A stretch of 64,000 bases of DNA from Saprospiraceae bacterium (GCA_020848995.1 JADLHA010000028.1:1-64000); one strand, 5' to 3'; shown: positions 25,561 to 35,046, counted from the first letter of the stretch. Notes: generated from the letters alone by a model not told the origin. Numbers and translations: made by a program.

Positions 25561-28011
25561 TTATTTCATTTTGTCAGGAAAAAAATTTTGCATCAATGCT
25601 TTCCATTCAGCTTGGCTTCGCAAGCTTTTTAATTCTTCATCCTCATTTAATTGCTCAAAGGTGCTACCCTTAATGATGGCTTGCTCCACGTAGCCGATGG
25701 CTTCCGCTGTTTTTCCCTCCGATTGGAGGACGTAGGCCATGCCGAGCATTGCTCCTGCATAGTTCGGGTTGAGTTGCAACGCTTGGAGGTAGTATTGACG
25801 GGATGCGTTTGGGCGGTTGGTCTTGAAACAAATCAATCCAAGATGTTTGTATGGGCTGGCTAAAGCCGAATCCAGTGCGATCGCTTTTATCAACCAAGGC
25901 TCCGCATCGGAATATCTACGGGTCATGGTATAAATTGCCCCTAAGTTGGCTACATTGTAAATGTCTGTGGAGTCCAACTCAACGGTTTTTTCGAAAAACG
26001 GCACTGCATCGGCTGACCTGCCGTTTAATGCATAAGCCATCCCAAGGTTGTACCAGAATGTTGCGTAACCCGAATCGAGTTCGATGGCTTTTTTCAAAAC
26101 CAGTTCTGCGTCGGCAAAGCGGCGCACTTGGTTGTATAAATACCCGAGGTTGTTCCAAAAGGTGGCTTTCGTCGAATCGAGCGCAATGGCTTTTTTCAAA
26201 ACCAGTTCTGCTTCAGAAAAGCGTCGGATTTGATTGTATAAATGCCCCAGGTTGTTCCAAAAAATGGCGTATGTCGAATCGAGCGCGATGGCTTTTTTGA
26301 ATTGCCGTTCTGCTTCGGTGAAGTTTTTTTGCCCCATGTTGATGCCTGCCCACTGATTAAAAACTATGGCGGAGTTGGAATCTATCAGGCTTGCCTTTTC
26401 CATGATTTGTCTTGCCCTATCCTGTTTGTTGAATTTGACCGAAAGCAGGAAGGCTGCGCTGGTGAGGGGCAGGACCCAATTGGGGTTCATCTCTGCAGCG
26501 TAAAGGGCGTAATACTCCAGGGAATCGGGCTCTTGCAGGTTCCATCCGAATACCCGGCTCATTTGCCAATAGACCTGCGGCTGCTCCGGTTGCCATTGGA
26601 TCGATTGGCGAAACAAAGACAAAACCTGATTGCCAAAGGCCGTATCCGGGTTTAGCTTGGAGTTGGCCAGCAGATAGCCTTCGAAAAAATATTTCCGGGC
26701 CTTTAGAGCGCGATACATGTAATGCTTTTCGCCCAGCAGTTCCGCTGCCCGGTCTAGGCAGCGTGGGAAGGTGCGGAGGCTTTCTGTGAACAGCTTTTCC
26801 GGTAAGCGAATTTTAGCTTGAAGGGAAGCGTCCTGGCTGGTGTTTAACCAGCCGTTCAAGGTCTGTTGCGCATCATCCTGCAATGCTGCTGCATAGTTCC
26901 TGCTCATCACACCCTTGAGCGAAGCAAGGGCTTCCACTGCAGAAAGTTGGGTAAAGTATTCCTCAGCGGAGTTTCCGGCCGGTGCAAAAAAGCGCTTTTG
27001 CTGAACTGCCAGCTTAAAGGCATGGTACATTGCCCGAATGTTCGTGTCGACCTTAGCCAGTACTGCGTCTTCAAGACCCCGGCTTTCCGTTGCGGCGAAC
27101 AGGGGCATTTCACGGGCCTTGCGCTTCTGCAATTCTGCGAGCAAAACGGCATTGACCCTGGACAGTCGTTCGGTCTTGTTGCCCAGCAAGATGGGTACCT
27201 GGCTCTGAGGCGCTGTTTCTGTAGTCACGTTGTCTTCAAGGTAGCGGTCAAGTTCCCCTAAGGTCACCATCCCGTCCGAATTGCGGTCTGCAAATCCATA
27301 CAGGCCTTCCACCAGATGGTGGCTGAAACAGCCTCGTCCCCCGCCCCATTGTTCGCCCTCAAGGGATAATTCTCCAGGCTGACAGCTCAAAATTTTAATT
27401 TCATTGGAAAATTGTTTGGCGAGGTTGGCTGCGGTCAGCTGGGAACCTCCGATCTGACTGCCGGCGAGTTTTCCTGCCCGGCAGGCATCGGCGATGACCG
27501 TTACCCTGGCCTTGTTTTGCAAGGAGAGCGTGGTAATGACTTCCTGCAAATACGCTAAAGAATAGGTTCCTCCACCCATATAAACCCTGGAAGGGGCATC
27601 CCAGCAAAGCAGGAATCCAGGTTGCGATATTTTTTTGCCTTCCACATCCCCGTGGCCGCTGAAATAGATGATGATCTGATCGCCTTCTTTGGCCAACTCG
27701 ATGAGGCCATCGAGCGCCTCTGCAAGGCGTCCGGCTGTGGCCTGTTGGTTGGTCAGCACTTTCAGGTGGTCTCCGTCCAGGCTTCCCCCAGCGGGAGAGC
27801 GCAGGTAGTTGGCGAATGCATCCGCATCCTTGTCTGCAAAGCGCAGATCGGGAATGGCCTTGTCCTGGTAGTCGGAGATTCCGACGACGACGGCGTAAAC
27901 CTCGCCCCGGCCCTCTCCACTGTTCGGAGCGGGTTGGGGTGAGGCTCCTTTGGTCTGGGAATACAAACAAACGTTTGTTAGTATTGTGATGAAGAGCAAT
28001 ATGCTTTTCAT
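25561..28011 (-). CDS. Secreted caspase-like (C14) protease with EF-hand loop and TPRs, paralogue A
   Basis: An 816-residue exported protein. After a signal peptide (about 1-20) comes KGASPQ, then a caspase domain (about 38-290) with VYAVVVGISDYQ, catalytic His120 in YFSGHGD and Cys177 in IADACRAGKLAG, and the block SCQPGELSLEGEQWGGGRG. Residues 242-253 (DRNSDGMVTLGE) match a canonical EF-hand calcium loop. The C-terminal half has about eight TPRs, of which three (26080-26310) are almost identical at DNA level, indicating recent tandem expansion. It lies 73 bp downstream of its paralogue on the same strand, so the pair is probably co-transcribed. Caspase-like proteases cleave after basic or acidic residues; the specificity here is unknown. 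A copy of the window-wide palindrome lies inside the signal-peptide codons. Confidence 0.88.
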   Translation of the reverse strand: MKSILLFITILTNVCLYSQTKGASPQPAPNSGEGRGEVYAVVVGISDYQDKAIPDLRFADKDADAFANYLRSPAGGSLDGDHLKVLTNQQATAGRLAEALDGLIELAKEGDQIIIYFSGHGDVEGKKISQPGFLLCWDAPSRVYMGGGTYSLAYLQEVITTLSLQNKARVTVIADACRAGKLAGSQIGGSQLTAANLAKQFSNEIKILSCQPGELSLEGEQWGGGRGCFSHHLVEGLYGFADRNSDGMVTLGELDRYLEDNVTTETAPQSQVPILLGNKTERLSRVNAVLLAELQKRKAREMPLFAATESRGLEDAVLAKVDTNIRAMYHAFKLAVQQKRFFAPAGNSAEEYFTQLSAVEALASLKGVMSRNYAAALQDDAQQTLNGWLNTSQDASLQAKIRLPEKLFTESLRTFPRCLDRAAELLGEKHYMYRALKARKYFFEGYLLANSKLNPDTAFGNQVLSLFRQSIQWQPEQPQVYWQMSRVFGWNLQEPDSLEYYALYAAEMNPNWVLPLTSAAFLLSVKFNKQDRARQIMEKASLIDSNSAIVFNQWAGINMGQKNFTEAERQFKKAIALDSTYAIFWNNLGHLYNQIRRFSEAELVLKKAIALDSTKATFWNNLGYLYNQVRRFADAELVLKKAIELDSGYATFWYNLGMAYALNGRSADAVPFFEKTVELDSTDIYNVANLGAIYTMTRRYSDAEPWLIKAIALDSALASPYKHLGLICFKTNRPNASRQYYLQALQLNPNYAGAMLGMAYVLQSEGKTAEAIGYVEQAIIKGSTFEQLNEDEELKSLRSQAEWKALMQNFFPDKMK
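27966..27979. repeat. 14-bp palindrome inside signal-peptide codons
   Basis: AACAAACGTTTGTT, a perfect palindrome, encodes part of the LTNVCLYS segment of the caspase A signal peptide. Confidence 0.85.
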
Positions 28012-28084
28012 AGTTGGTTATTTATGATGAAAAAAAAGATAATGCGGATTCATTTCTCAGTTGCGAATGAATAGTCTTAAATTG

Positions 28085-30688
28085 TCAGTGTTTCCCGGGC
28101 ACCCGGGTGGCAAAGTCGTAATACTTTGGAAAGTGGGTTCTGACCAACTGCTTGTAGGCATCCGTCTCCCGGATGGGATTGAGCAAATGGTCGCAGAGGG
28201 TGCCTTGCAGCCACTGCAATGGATTTGGACTCCATCCTGCTTCGAGCGCTTTGTAAATGGCTTCGACCGCCTCATCGGGCTGGTGGGTGTTGGCCTTATA
28301 GCGCGCAAGGTTGAAATAGAGCCAGGGGTCATCATCCAGAGCAGCTGCTGCATTTGAAATAAGCGTGTTCGCTTCTTCCGTTCTCCCTAAGCGGTCGTAT
28401 GCGAGCGCCACAAAGAGAAAATCAGGATAAAAGTATTGATTTGGTTTGAATTCGATATTCGAGGAGCGGATAACCCTTTCGAAATAAGTATTGGCTGTAT
28501 CTATCATGTCAAGCCTTTGAGCGGATTCGCCCGCATAAAAGGACATGGCTACATCGTTCTTGGCATGTTCTTTTGCAAGCATAAAGGCCTTGGATGCATC
28601 CAATAAAAACCAGCTTTGAACCAGATCCAGGTCTGTATAGTCACCTGCCCGGGAAAATGCAGCGATCGCCTGTGTTTCTTTGTTAAGAAAATTGAAATAA
28701 ATATTGCCAATATGCGCAAAATTATCTTTTTCAAAAACTTCTAATTGGATCTGCCTTTGACAGGCCTGAATTGCATTGTCGAACTCAAATAAATCAGTAT
28801 AGACAACATGAAGGTTGCTGTATATTGGAGAATACTTACCCTGGGTAATTTTCCCACCCAAAAGCAAAAATTCCTTGGCTCTTTGATGTTCCTTCAAGCC
28901 CCATAATGCATTGCCTACATCGTTGTATTCAAAAGCGGTGATATTCAATGGATCATTTTGAAATTTATGATTGAATTTTTCAACATAGAGCTTTCTCCAA
29001 ATGGTGGCGGAATCCGGATGGCCATTTTCATCATAAATCCAGGCTATCCAATTATAGGGTCTTAAAAACCCGGAATCCAATAGGATGGCATTTTTAGACG
29101 AGGATATTGCAGCGATTGGATCGGAGAGCCATAAATTCCTGCTAAGGTTGTAATGAATTAAAACCCAATTGGGAGCCAATTTTGCAGCATGTTGATACAT
29201 GGCTAAGGCACCGGATGAATTTGCAGGAAATGTGTTTGCCAAAGCTTCATAAATCACCGCAATGGAACTGTCGAAGGCTAAGGCTCGATGGAGTAGGCGT
29301 CTTTTTTCCGAAGTTCTCCACGTTGAACTACTATCCGGGTAATTTTCTTTACGGACGGTCAGTGCCTGAAAGTAATGTTCTTTGGCTTTTAAATCAGCGT
29401 AGGCGTAATGTTGCGAACCCAGGATATCGGCGGCCCGCTGATAATAAGCATGCAGATGGTCGTAATTCACCTTGTCGGCCCAGATGTTATCGAGTTGCTC
29501 GGGATCGGTTTCCATGATCTTATTGATAATGATTTGCCCTTCGTCCATGAGTGCAGCAGCGAATTTGCGTTTCAGGTTGCCGTACAATGAAGCCAATTTC
29601 GGCATCTCCAGCAGGCGGATGAAGTATTCGTTGGCACTTTTTCCGGAAGGTGCCATCAGATTGCCCTGCTCGATTGCATTGAGAAACTGAGCGTATAGCC
29701 GATGCGCACTGGTGTCTGTACTGCCGATCTGGTAGACATCGCTCCCCCGGTCATCGATGGCTGCAAATGCCACTGAAGATTTTCCTTTTGCAGCTTTTCT
29801 GGAGGCCAATTCCTGTAAATTTACCGCGGCAATTTTTGTTTTCAACGCACCGGAAACGGTAGGTACCTGGCTTTGAGGCGCAGCTTCGACGCTGACCTTG
29901 TCTTCGAGATAACGCCGCAGCTCGAGCAGGTCGACGCTTAAATTTTGATCTGCATCGGCAAAACCGTAAAGGGCATCTTCCAGATGATAGGAAAAGCATC
30001 CCCTACCTCCGCCCCATTGGTTTCCTTCGAGGCTGTATTCGTCGGGTTGACAACTCAAAATCTTGATCTCGCTGGCAAATTGCTGGGCGAGTCGGGTGGC
30101 GGTTACCTGGGTACCGTTGACCTCGCTGCCCGCGAGTTTCCCTGCCCGGCAGGCGTCGGTGATCATCACGACCTGTACCTCGTTTTCCGACAAGGTGCTT
30201 AGAATCGCCTGCAGGTATTGCAGTGAAAATGCACCCGCGCCGTAGACCGCGGGGGGAGAATCATAAGTTAATAAATAGCCGAGGTTGAATTTTGTCACCC
30301 GCTCCACATCGCCATGCCCGCTAAAGTATATGTACACCTGATCTCCGGGGCGGCTGACTTCGATGAGCCAGTCCATTGCCATGATCATTTGTGCGGTAGT
30401 GGCCTGCTGATTGGCCAGAAAGCGAATGCTGGAATCGGGGAGGGAATATCCCGCAGGAGACCTCAGCCAGTTGGCAAACGCCTCGGCATCGCGGTCCGCA
30501 TATTTGAGGTCCGGAATCAGGGGATCCCGGTAATTGGAGATGCCAATGACCACTGCATATGTAGAACCCGATTTGGCCAAATCCTGGAGGTTGGATTGGG
30601 GACTGGCCCCTTTCACCTGGGCCCGGATGGGAGTAATTATTACAAGGGAGAAAAGTAACCCAGCCAGGAAGCGGACAGTTGATTTCAT
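28085..30688 (-). CDS. Secreted caspase-like (C14) protease with TPRs, paralogue B
   Basis: An 867-residue protein with a signal peptide (about 1-24) and the post-signal motif KGASPQ shared with paralogue A. The caspase domain (about 42-290) has TYAVVIGISNYRD, His125 in YFSGHGD, Cys180 in ITDACRAGKLAG and SCQPDEYSLEGNQWGGGRG. The loop at 245-256 (DADQNLSVDLLE) is a degenerate EF-hand: Gly at position 6 is replaced by Leu, so calcium binding is doubtful. The C-terminal 450 residues are helical TPR-like repeats. It is the upstream gene of the pair ending at 25561. The intact dyad indicates an active protease. A role in programmed death, stress or envelope turnover is possible, but nothing in the sequence decides it. 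Confidence 0.87.
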   Translation of the reverse strand: MKSTVRFLAGLLFSLVIITPIRAQVKGASPQSNLQDLAKSGSTYAVVIGISNYRDPLIPDLKYADRDAEAFANWLRSPAGYSLPDSSIRFLANQQATTAQMIMAMDWLIEVSRPGDQVYIYFSGHGDVERVTKFNLGYLLTYDSPPAVYGAGAFSLQYLQAILSTLSENEVQVVMITDACRAGKLAGSEVNGTQVTATRLAQQFASEIKILSCQPDEYSLEGNQWGGGRGCFSYHLEDALYGFADADQNLSVDLLELRRYLEDKVSVEAAPQSQVPTVSGALKTKIAAVNLQELASRKAAKGKSSVAFAAIDDRGSDVYQIGSTDTSAHRLYAQFLNAIEQGNLMAPSGKSANEYFIRLLEMPKLASLYGNLKRKFAAALMDEGQIIINKIMETDPEQLDNIWADKVNYDHLHAYYQRAADILGSQHYAYADLKAKEHYFQALTVRKENYPDSSSTWRTSEKRRLLHRALAFDSSIAVIYEALANTFPANSSGALAMYQHAAKLAPNWVLIHYNLSRNLWLSDPIAAISSSKNAILLDSGFLRPYNWIAWIYDENGHPDSATIWRKLYVEKFNHKFQNDPLNITAFEYNDVGNALWGLKEHQRAKEFLLLGGKITQGKYSPIYSNLHVVYTDLFEFDNAIQACQRQIQLEVFEKDNFAHIGNIYFNFLNKETQAIAAFSRAGDYTDLDLVQSWFLLDASKAFMLAKEHAKNDVAMSFYAGESAQRLDMIDTANTYFERVIRSSNIEFKPNQYFYPDFLFVALAYDRLGRTEEANTLISNAAAALDDDPWLYFNLARYKANTHQPDEAVEAIYKALEAGWSPNPLQWLQGTLCDHLLNPIRETDAYKQLVRTHFPKYYDFATRVPGKH

Positions 30689-31043
30689 ATTACCAGCATA
30701 TTGTTGATCTTCTACACGTGCACGGATGTAAGATACAAATGCAGTCCTATTGGGCTGGTAAAAAATTCTTAAGCAGAAGTCGCCGGATCGATCTGGAGAA
30801 AGCGTTGAGGGGGTATACCGCCCATGCCGTTGTGCAGGGCTTGATCAGGGCGGGCTGGTCATCGAGTGAATCGGAAAGACCATGTGCCAAAAAAGAGTAG
30901 GATTACGCTGTAAATTAATGGATAGTATATGTTCGCCCGGATTGGCACAAGGATGAAGGCGGGTGAACTAAGAACCCTTCCGTAAGGGATTGCAGGCTTT
31001 CTGGCTGACTCTTTACTGTTTGAGGCATTATGCAGCGAACTCT
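30689..31043. other. Intergenic region, no gene recognised
   Basis: About 355 bp between the caspase B start and the end of the DUF2200 gene, both on the minus strand. It should hold the caspase promoter near 30690-30740. One short plus-strand frame from 30679 has no recognisable product. Confidence 0.4.
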
Positions 31044-31412
31044 TCAACGCGTTCGCAAAATCTTATCCATTGTTCGCCCTTTTGCCAATTCATCAACGAG
31101 CTTGTCGAGGTACCTTACTTTCTTGGTGAGTGGGTTTTCTATGTCTTCAATCCGATGACCACAGATCAATCCGGTCACTCGATGAGCATTTGGATTTAAT
31201 GAGGCTCTTTCAAAGAATGTTGTAAAGTTTACTTTTTGTTCAATCTGCGCTTGTATTGTTTGATCATCAAATCCAGTGAGCCATTCAATGACCTGATGCA
31301 ATTCTCTTTGCGTTCTGCCCTTGCGAACTGCTTTTGCAAGGTAATGCGGATATACCGATGCAAATTCCATGTTTGCAATGCGCGCATCGGGATCCGTAAT
31401 GTTTTTCACCAA
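31044..31412 (-). CDS. DUF2200 family protein
   Basis: A small cytosolic protein of 122 residues that matches DUF2200 along its whole length: MEFASVYPHYLAKAVRKGRT, HQVIEWLTGFDD, FFERASLNPNAHRVTGLICG, and the C-terminal block NPLTKKVRYLDKLVDELAKG. The biochemical role of the family is unknown. It is the last of four small genes in one orientation (31044-32975), 8 bp after the VOC protein gene. Confidence 0.85.
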   Translation of the reverse strand: MVKNITDPDARIANMEFASVYPHYLAKAVRKGRTQRELHQVIEWLTGFDDQTIQAQIEQKVNFTTFFERASLNPNAHRVTGLICGHRIEDIENPLTKKVRYLDKLVDELAKGRTMDKILRTR

Positions 31413-31420
31413 ATGTGGTT

Positions 31421-31855
31421 TTATTTTGAGGGCCCAGTGGAGAATTCAATCATCCATTCAATTCCAAACCGGTCTCTGAACATCCCAAAATAGGATCCCC
31501 AGGGACTCTCCCCGATGGGAGCTTCTATTTGGCCCTCTGCCGAAAGCGCATTGAATAATTTGTCTGCCTCTGTTTTGCTTTCTGCAAGGATAACGATTTT
31601 ACTCCTGTTCTCATTTTCATTTACCCTGCCCATAAAGGAAGGCACGTCATTTCCCATCAAAGCATTCACTTTGCCAATGGGTAATTCTATGTGCAAAATT
31701 TTGTTCTTATCGACTTCCGCAACCTCAAATTGCGGGCTTGCAAGCTCATGGAAACGGATCAGTTTTGTAAACTCACCTCCAAAAGCAGATTTGTAAAATA
31801 GAAACGCTTCTTCAGCATTTCCATTGAAGTTGATGTGTGGATGAATCGTAGCCAT
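31421..31855 (-). CDS. VOC/PhnB-like glyoxalase-fold protein
   Basis: A 144-residue protein of the PhnB-like VOC family. The N-terminus MATIHPHINFNGNAEEAFLFY and the following FYKSAFGGEFTKLIRF are typical, as are KILHIELPIG and the ending GSYFGMFRDRFGIEWMIEF. Members often bind small metabolites or antibiotics, or act in detoxification; some are misannotated as ubiquinone methyltransferases. No specific substrate can be read from the sequence. It sits in an apparent four-gene operon. Confidence 0.85.
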   Translation of the reverse strand: MATIHPHINFNGNAEEAFLFYKSAFGGEFTKLIRFHELASPQFEVAEVDKNKILHIELPIGKVNALMGNDVPSFMGRVNENENRSKIVILAESKTEADKLFNALSAEGQIEAPIGESPWGSYFGMFRDRFGIEWMIEFSTGPSK

Positions 31856-31875
31856 AGTTGATCACTTGATTAGTA

Positions 31876-32172
31876 TTATTTAAACCATTTCTGTGAATTG
31901 GGCCTTCGATGAGGACACCCGGGCCAGCAACAAGGCTTTCGCTTGCCCTCAGACAAATCTTCAACCATCCGCTTAAGATGTTCTTCCCTGGTTTCTGCCT
32001 TTTTAACGATGGTTACCCAGCAGATCCACTCGTTGCGCTGAATCGGCGTCAACGTGTTCCAGCAGGATACGAGATCCGGATGGCTTGTCAAGGCCATTTT
32101 CATATCGTCAGGAACGGTATGCAAAACGCCATCGCTGATTGATGTCCTATCCATATTCTTTTCTTTTTTCAT
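31876..32172 (-). CDS. YdeI/OmpD-associated family protein
   Basis: A protein of 98 residues from the ATG at 32172, which overlaps the TGA of the upstream gene (ATGA), so it is translationally coupled. The pattern VPDDMKMALTSHPDLVSCW, then TPIQRNEWICWVTIVKKAETREEHL and a Cys/Pro-rich tail (CCWPGCPHR) is that of YdeI-like proteins. The family is short and cytosolic, with a suggested stress or peptide-resistance role in some bacteria. The function here is unknown. Confidence 0.8.
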   Translation of the reverse strand: MKKEKNMDRTSISDGVLHTVPDDMKMALTSHPDLVSCWNTLTPIQRNEWICWVTIVKKAETREEHLKRMVEDLSEGKRKPCCWPGCPHRRPNSQKWFK

Positions 32173-32975
32173 CGTAAGCGTTCCAAAATGCCTTTTCTTT
32201 TGACCAGGTTTTTGTAGTCCCACTGAATGTTCCTGGATTTTTTCAACCACCGTTTCAGATCCGGAACATGGATGTCGGTTGGGGACGTGTAGAAGGTGGA
32301 GGCATCTTTAAACTTCTTGCCCCGTACGTCAAGACCTTCTTCATCAAAACCCAAACCACTCCAAAACATCAACCGCATTCCGCGTTTTTCTTTGCTGTAG
32401 CCTACAATGGGATTTCCTTCGATAAACCATACGGGATGTCCGTGCCATACTTTATTTTCTGCATCTGGCAAGGAATGACAGATTTCACTCAGCAGCAAAT
32501 CGCAAATGGTGCGGTCGGTTTCATTTTGCCGGTTATTGTATAGGAGAATGTCTTTATGTACAGCTTGCATTGTCGGTTTCAGCTTTTTTGGCGACCGGCT
32601 CCCGTCAGTCACCTCTGCTAAACGGAAATGGACCATTTTTTTGATCAGGCTAACCGGCAATGCTTTGTTCAGGGGGAACTGGACAGCTCCTTTCGACGTT
32701 TTAAAAGGTTGTAGTTCTTTTGCGAACTGTTTGATCGGTCCTGGTGTCGGATAAAAGCCGATGTGCTCCTTGTGGGCAGCATAATAAACCAAGGTTTTTT
32801 TAGATCGGAATGCAGGCATGTTGTAGCTGATGGTTTCGGCCGCCTCGGGCGCTGCTTGCAAAATGGCGAGCCTTAGCTGGTCGAGCCTCTTTTGTACATC
32901 CGTTGGACAGGCAGCGTGGTATTCGTCGATGTTGCTGAAGGTGTACTTGATCTTATTCATGGGCAAGTTCGTCAT
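32169..32975 (-). CDS. Tandem DUF1801 (YdhG-like) protein
   Basis: A 268-residue protein with two DUF1801 units. The first (about 10-120) has IDEYHAACPTDVQKRLDQLR, EAAETISYNMPAF and YYAAHKEHIGFYP; the second (about 145-260) has LLSEICHSLPDAENKVWHGHPVWFIEGNPIVGYS. Single-domain relatives have a frataxin-like fold and were proposed as iron chaperones in Bacillus. Two units in one chain suggest an internal pseudo-dimer. It is the first gene of the small operon and overlaps the next by 4 bp. An ATG at 32960 (MNKIKYTF) is an equally good start. Confidence 0.82.
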   Translation of the reverse strand: MTNLPMNKIKYTFSNIDEYHAACPTDVQKRLDQLRLAILQAAPEAAETISYNMPAFRSKKTLVYYAAHKEHIGFYPTPGPIKQFAKELQPFKTSKGAVQFPLNKALPVSLIKKMVHFRLAEVTDGSRSPKKLKPTMQAVHKDILLYNNRQNETDRTICDLLLSEICHSLPDAENKVWHGHPVWFIEGNPIVGYSKEKRGMRLMFWSGLGFDEEGLDVRGKKFKDASTFYTSPTDIHVPDLKRWLKKSRNIQWDYKNLVKRKGILERLR

Positions 32976-33391
32976 TGAGGTCGGTGCACAGTGAAGCGGC
33001 CAGGTCCTTTATGAGCTGTCCGCTCATGCTGCTCCGGTCCATACCGGGCAATAGCTTTGCCGCACTGCAGACGGCCAGTCTGCCGGAGCAGTACTTGCAA
33101 AGTAATGGTGGCCGGATGGCCGGTATCCCGGGGAAGCGATGTTTACAGGGCAAAACAGGAGCATTCGTCGGCTAAATTGCGGAGACTCTCATAAATGGCC
33201 AAGTATTTTTGGAAAACTTTTACGGCTACAGGCCGACTGGGACATTCGTATCGCCAGTGGAGTCTGCGGCGCACCTGCACTGGCAGACCCTGCACATGCG
33301 GATGATCTGGAAATGACCGGGCAGAGGCTTTGGCAGTGAAAATTAGGCGGGCATAACGGAAGGGGGTGTGTGTGGGGGGGGATAAAAAAAG
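32976..33391. other. Intergenic region beside the tRNA gene
   Basis: About 415 bp with no supported gene. Short frames on both strands have no recognisable product. Just beyond the 3' end of the minus-strand tRNA (33383-33390) the minus strand reads seven Ts, which may act in termination. Confidence 0.4.
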
Positions 33392-33465
33392 TAGCGTGGG
33401 AGAGGCTTGAACTCTCGACCTCAGGATTATGAATCCTGCGCTCTGACCAGCTGAGCTACCACGCC
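33392..33465 (-). tRNA. tRNA-Met (CAU)
   Basis: Read on the minus strand the 74-nt cloverleaf starts GGCGTGG and pairs with CCACGCT (one G-U at the end), followed by discriminator A. The D arm contains TAGCTCAGCTGGTCAGAGC, the anticodon stem CAGGA/TCCTG encloses loop TTCATAA (anticodon CAU), and the T arm is GAGAG-TTCAAGC-CTCTC. CCA is not encoded. It could also be read as tRNA-Ile2 (lysidine); the body looks more like elongator Met. Confidence 0.9.
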
Positions 33466-33522
33466 AGGAGTTTTCCCTTCGTTTGGGGCTGCAAAAATAG
33501 GCCAAGCGCTTTTAACATCAAA

Positions 33523-35046
33523 CTATTTGCCTCGCAATCTGGATAGCCCCGCACGGGCTTTCTGGTGCAGCGAATGGCGGTAGCGGTCGGGTTGCAGTTG
33601 CAGGGCTTTTTCGTAGTGGCTGCGGGCCGATGCTTTGTCTCCTGTCAACTCGTACAGGATGCCTGACTGTAGAGCAGCGTTGCAAACGAGGTGAGAATTT
33701 CGGTGGCCACTTGCGGCCACATTCAGGAAGTGTTCCAGAGCAAGTTTGGGCTCGTTGAGCTGCTGGTAGATGCGCGCCAGGCGGTAATGGTACTCCGTCA
33801 ACCGCTCGTCGTCATGGGAATAAGCAGGGGGGCTGCTGGTCATCAGTTGGAGGGCCCGTTCGGCATACCCCCCGTCGCTGAGCAGGCGTGCGCGTAGCAA
33901 CATAGCGTCGGGCTGGATTCCCAAACTGGCGTCGAGGTAGGCTTGTTTGTCTTCGTCGATCATCCCGGGTCCCGTTTCCCGGCAATTGGTCATACACCAC
34001 TGGTAACGGGCAAAATCGCCCTGTAGGAATGCGTGCCAGGCCCTTTTCTGCCAGGCTTCAGCGCGGTAGGTTTGTCCGGGATAGCGGTCAAAAAACAAAG
34101 AGAAGTGACGTTCGGCCGAGGGGTCCAGGGCTTGTAATTCGGCGAGTCCCTGGAGGTAATGCAGCAGGGGCAGGCGCTCAAATCCCCGGGCCGGCAGCGC
34201 GCGGAGTGCGTTTCGGGCGGCGTCGTTCCAGCCTGCGCGCAGGGCGAGTTTGACCTGTACCCAGGCAAAAAGCGGACCCGGTTCGCGCAGACCCGCAACG
34301 CGAATCCAATATCGGTAAGCAGTCTGAGGCTCGTTCTCGAGGTAGCAACTCACAAAGCTTTTTGCAGCCAGGGCCTCCTCGAGCAGGAAGCTGTCGCTCC
34401 TGGTGGATGCTTCAATAAACGACTCAAGCAACTCCCTGCCCTCGCGGACATCTCCGGAAAGTCCTGCGAGTCGGCTTGCCCACTGGTATTCAGGAGGGAT
34501 GGTCGCCAGCAAGGCAGTGAGGATTCCTGCCGATTTGCGAAAAGGATAAAAATCGGGGTAGCGTTGCATGCCCTCCTGGATCAGGCTGTGCGCGCGCAAC
34601 AACAATTGCATTCCACGAACCTGTTTGTCCCGTTTCAGGTGAATGAGCGCCCAGTGCATTTCGATCTCCGCCTGCAGGAACTGTTTCCAGCGGTCATCGA
34701 GTCCGCTGCGCTGCAGCCTTTTGAGCCGCTGGTCGCGGTTTCCCTTTAGCCGTTCAAATTCCCCCTTGTGCTCGTAAACGAAGAGTCTGAAAAAGTCGCG
34801 CTCGTTTTCCAGCAACAGGTAGGCATAGTTTCGGGTATCTGTACCGGAAGCATGCTTGCGTACGCGCTCCAGGGCGGCATCGCAGCGGTCAAAATCGAGT
34901 TGGAGCAAATCGCGGTAAACCGCACGGGCAGGCTCGTCAAAACAGAAGTGGTCGTCAGCACTGGCCAGACAGGATGTGCTTCCAGCCAGCACCCAGCAAC
35001 AGGCGTTCCAAAGCTGCTTAAGCCTGGACTTCGAGGATCTGGTCAT
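33523..35046 (-). CDS. Secreted TPR protein of unknown function
   Basis: A 507-residue exported protein when started at the ATG at 35046, which gives a good signal peptide (MTRSSKSRLKQLWNACCWVL, then AGSTSCLASA). This start lies inside the last codons of the zinc-ribbon gene (29-bp overlap). The frame continues to 35403, but that part is the Ser/Arg-rich shadow of the zinc-ribbon gene. The mature part is entirely alpha-helical, with TPR-like pairs; the clearest are at the C-terminus (LTEYHYRLARIYQQLNEPKL and KASARSHYEKALQLQPDRYR). It is the last gene of the panC-to-TPR operon. The function is not recognised. Confidence 0.75.
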   Translation of the reverse strand: MTRSSKSRLKQLWNACCWVLAGSTSCLASADDHFCFDEPARAVYRDLLQLDFDRCDAALERVRKHASGTDTRNYAYLLLENERDFFRLFVYEHKGEFERLKGNRDQRLKRLQRSGLDDRWKQFLQAEIEMHWALIHLKRDKQVRGMQLLLRAHSLIQEGMQRYPDFYPFRKSAGILTALLATIPPEYQWASRLAGLSGDVREGRELLESFIEASTRSDSFLLEEALAAKSFVSCYLENEPQTAYRYWIRVAGLREPGPLFAWVQVKLALRAGWNDAARNALRALPARGFERLPLLHYLQGLAELQALDPSAERHFSLFFDRYPGQTYRAEAWQKRAWHAFLQGDFARYQWCMTNCRETGPGMIDEDKQAYLDASLGIQPDAMLLRARLLSDGGYAERALQLMTSSPPAYSHDDERLTEYHYRLARIYQQLNEPKLALEHFLNVAASGHRNSHLVCNAALQSGILYELTGDKASARSHYEKALQLQPDRYRHSLHQKARAGLSRLRGK

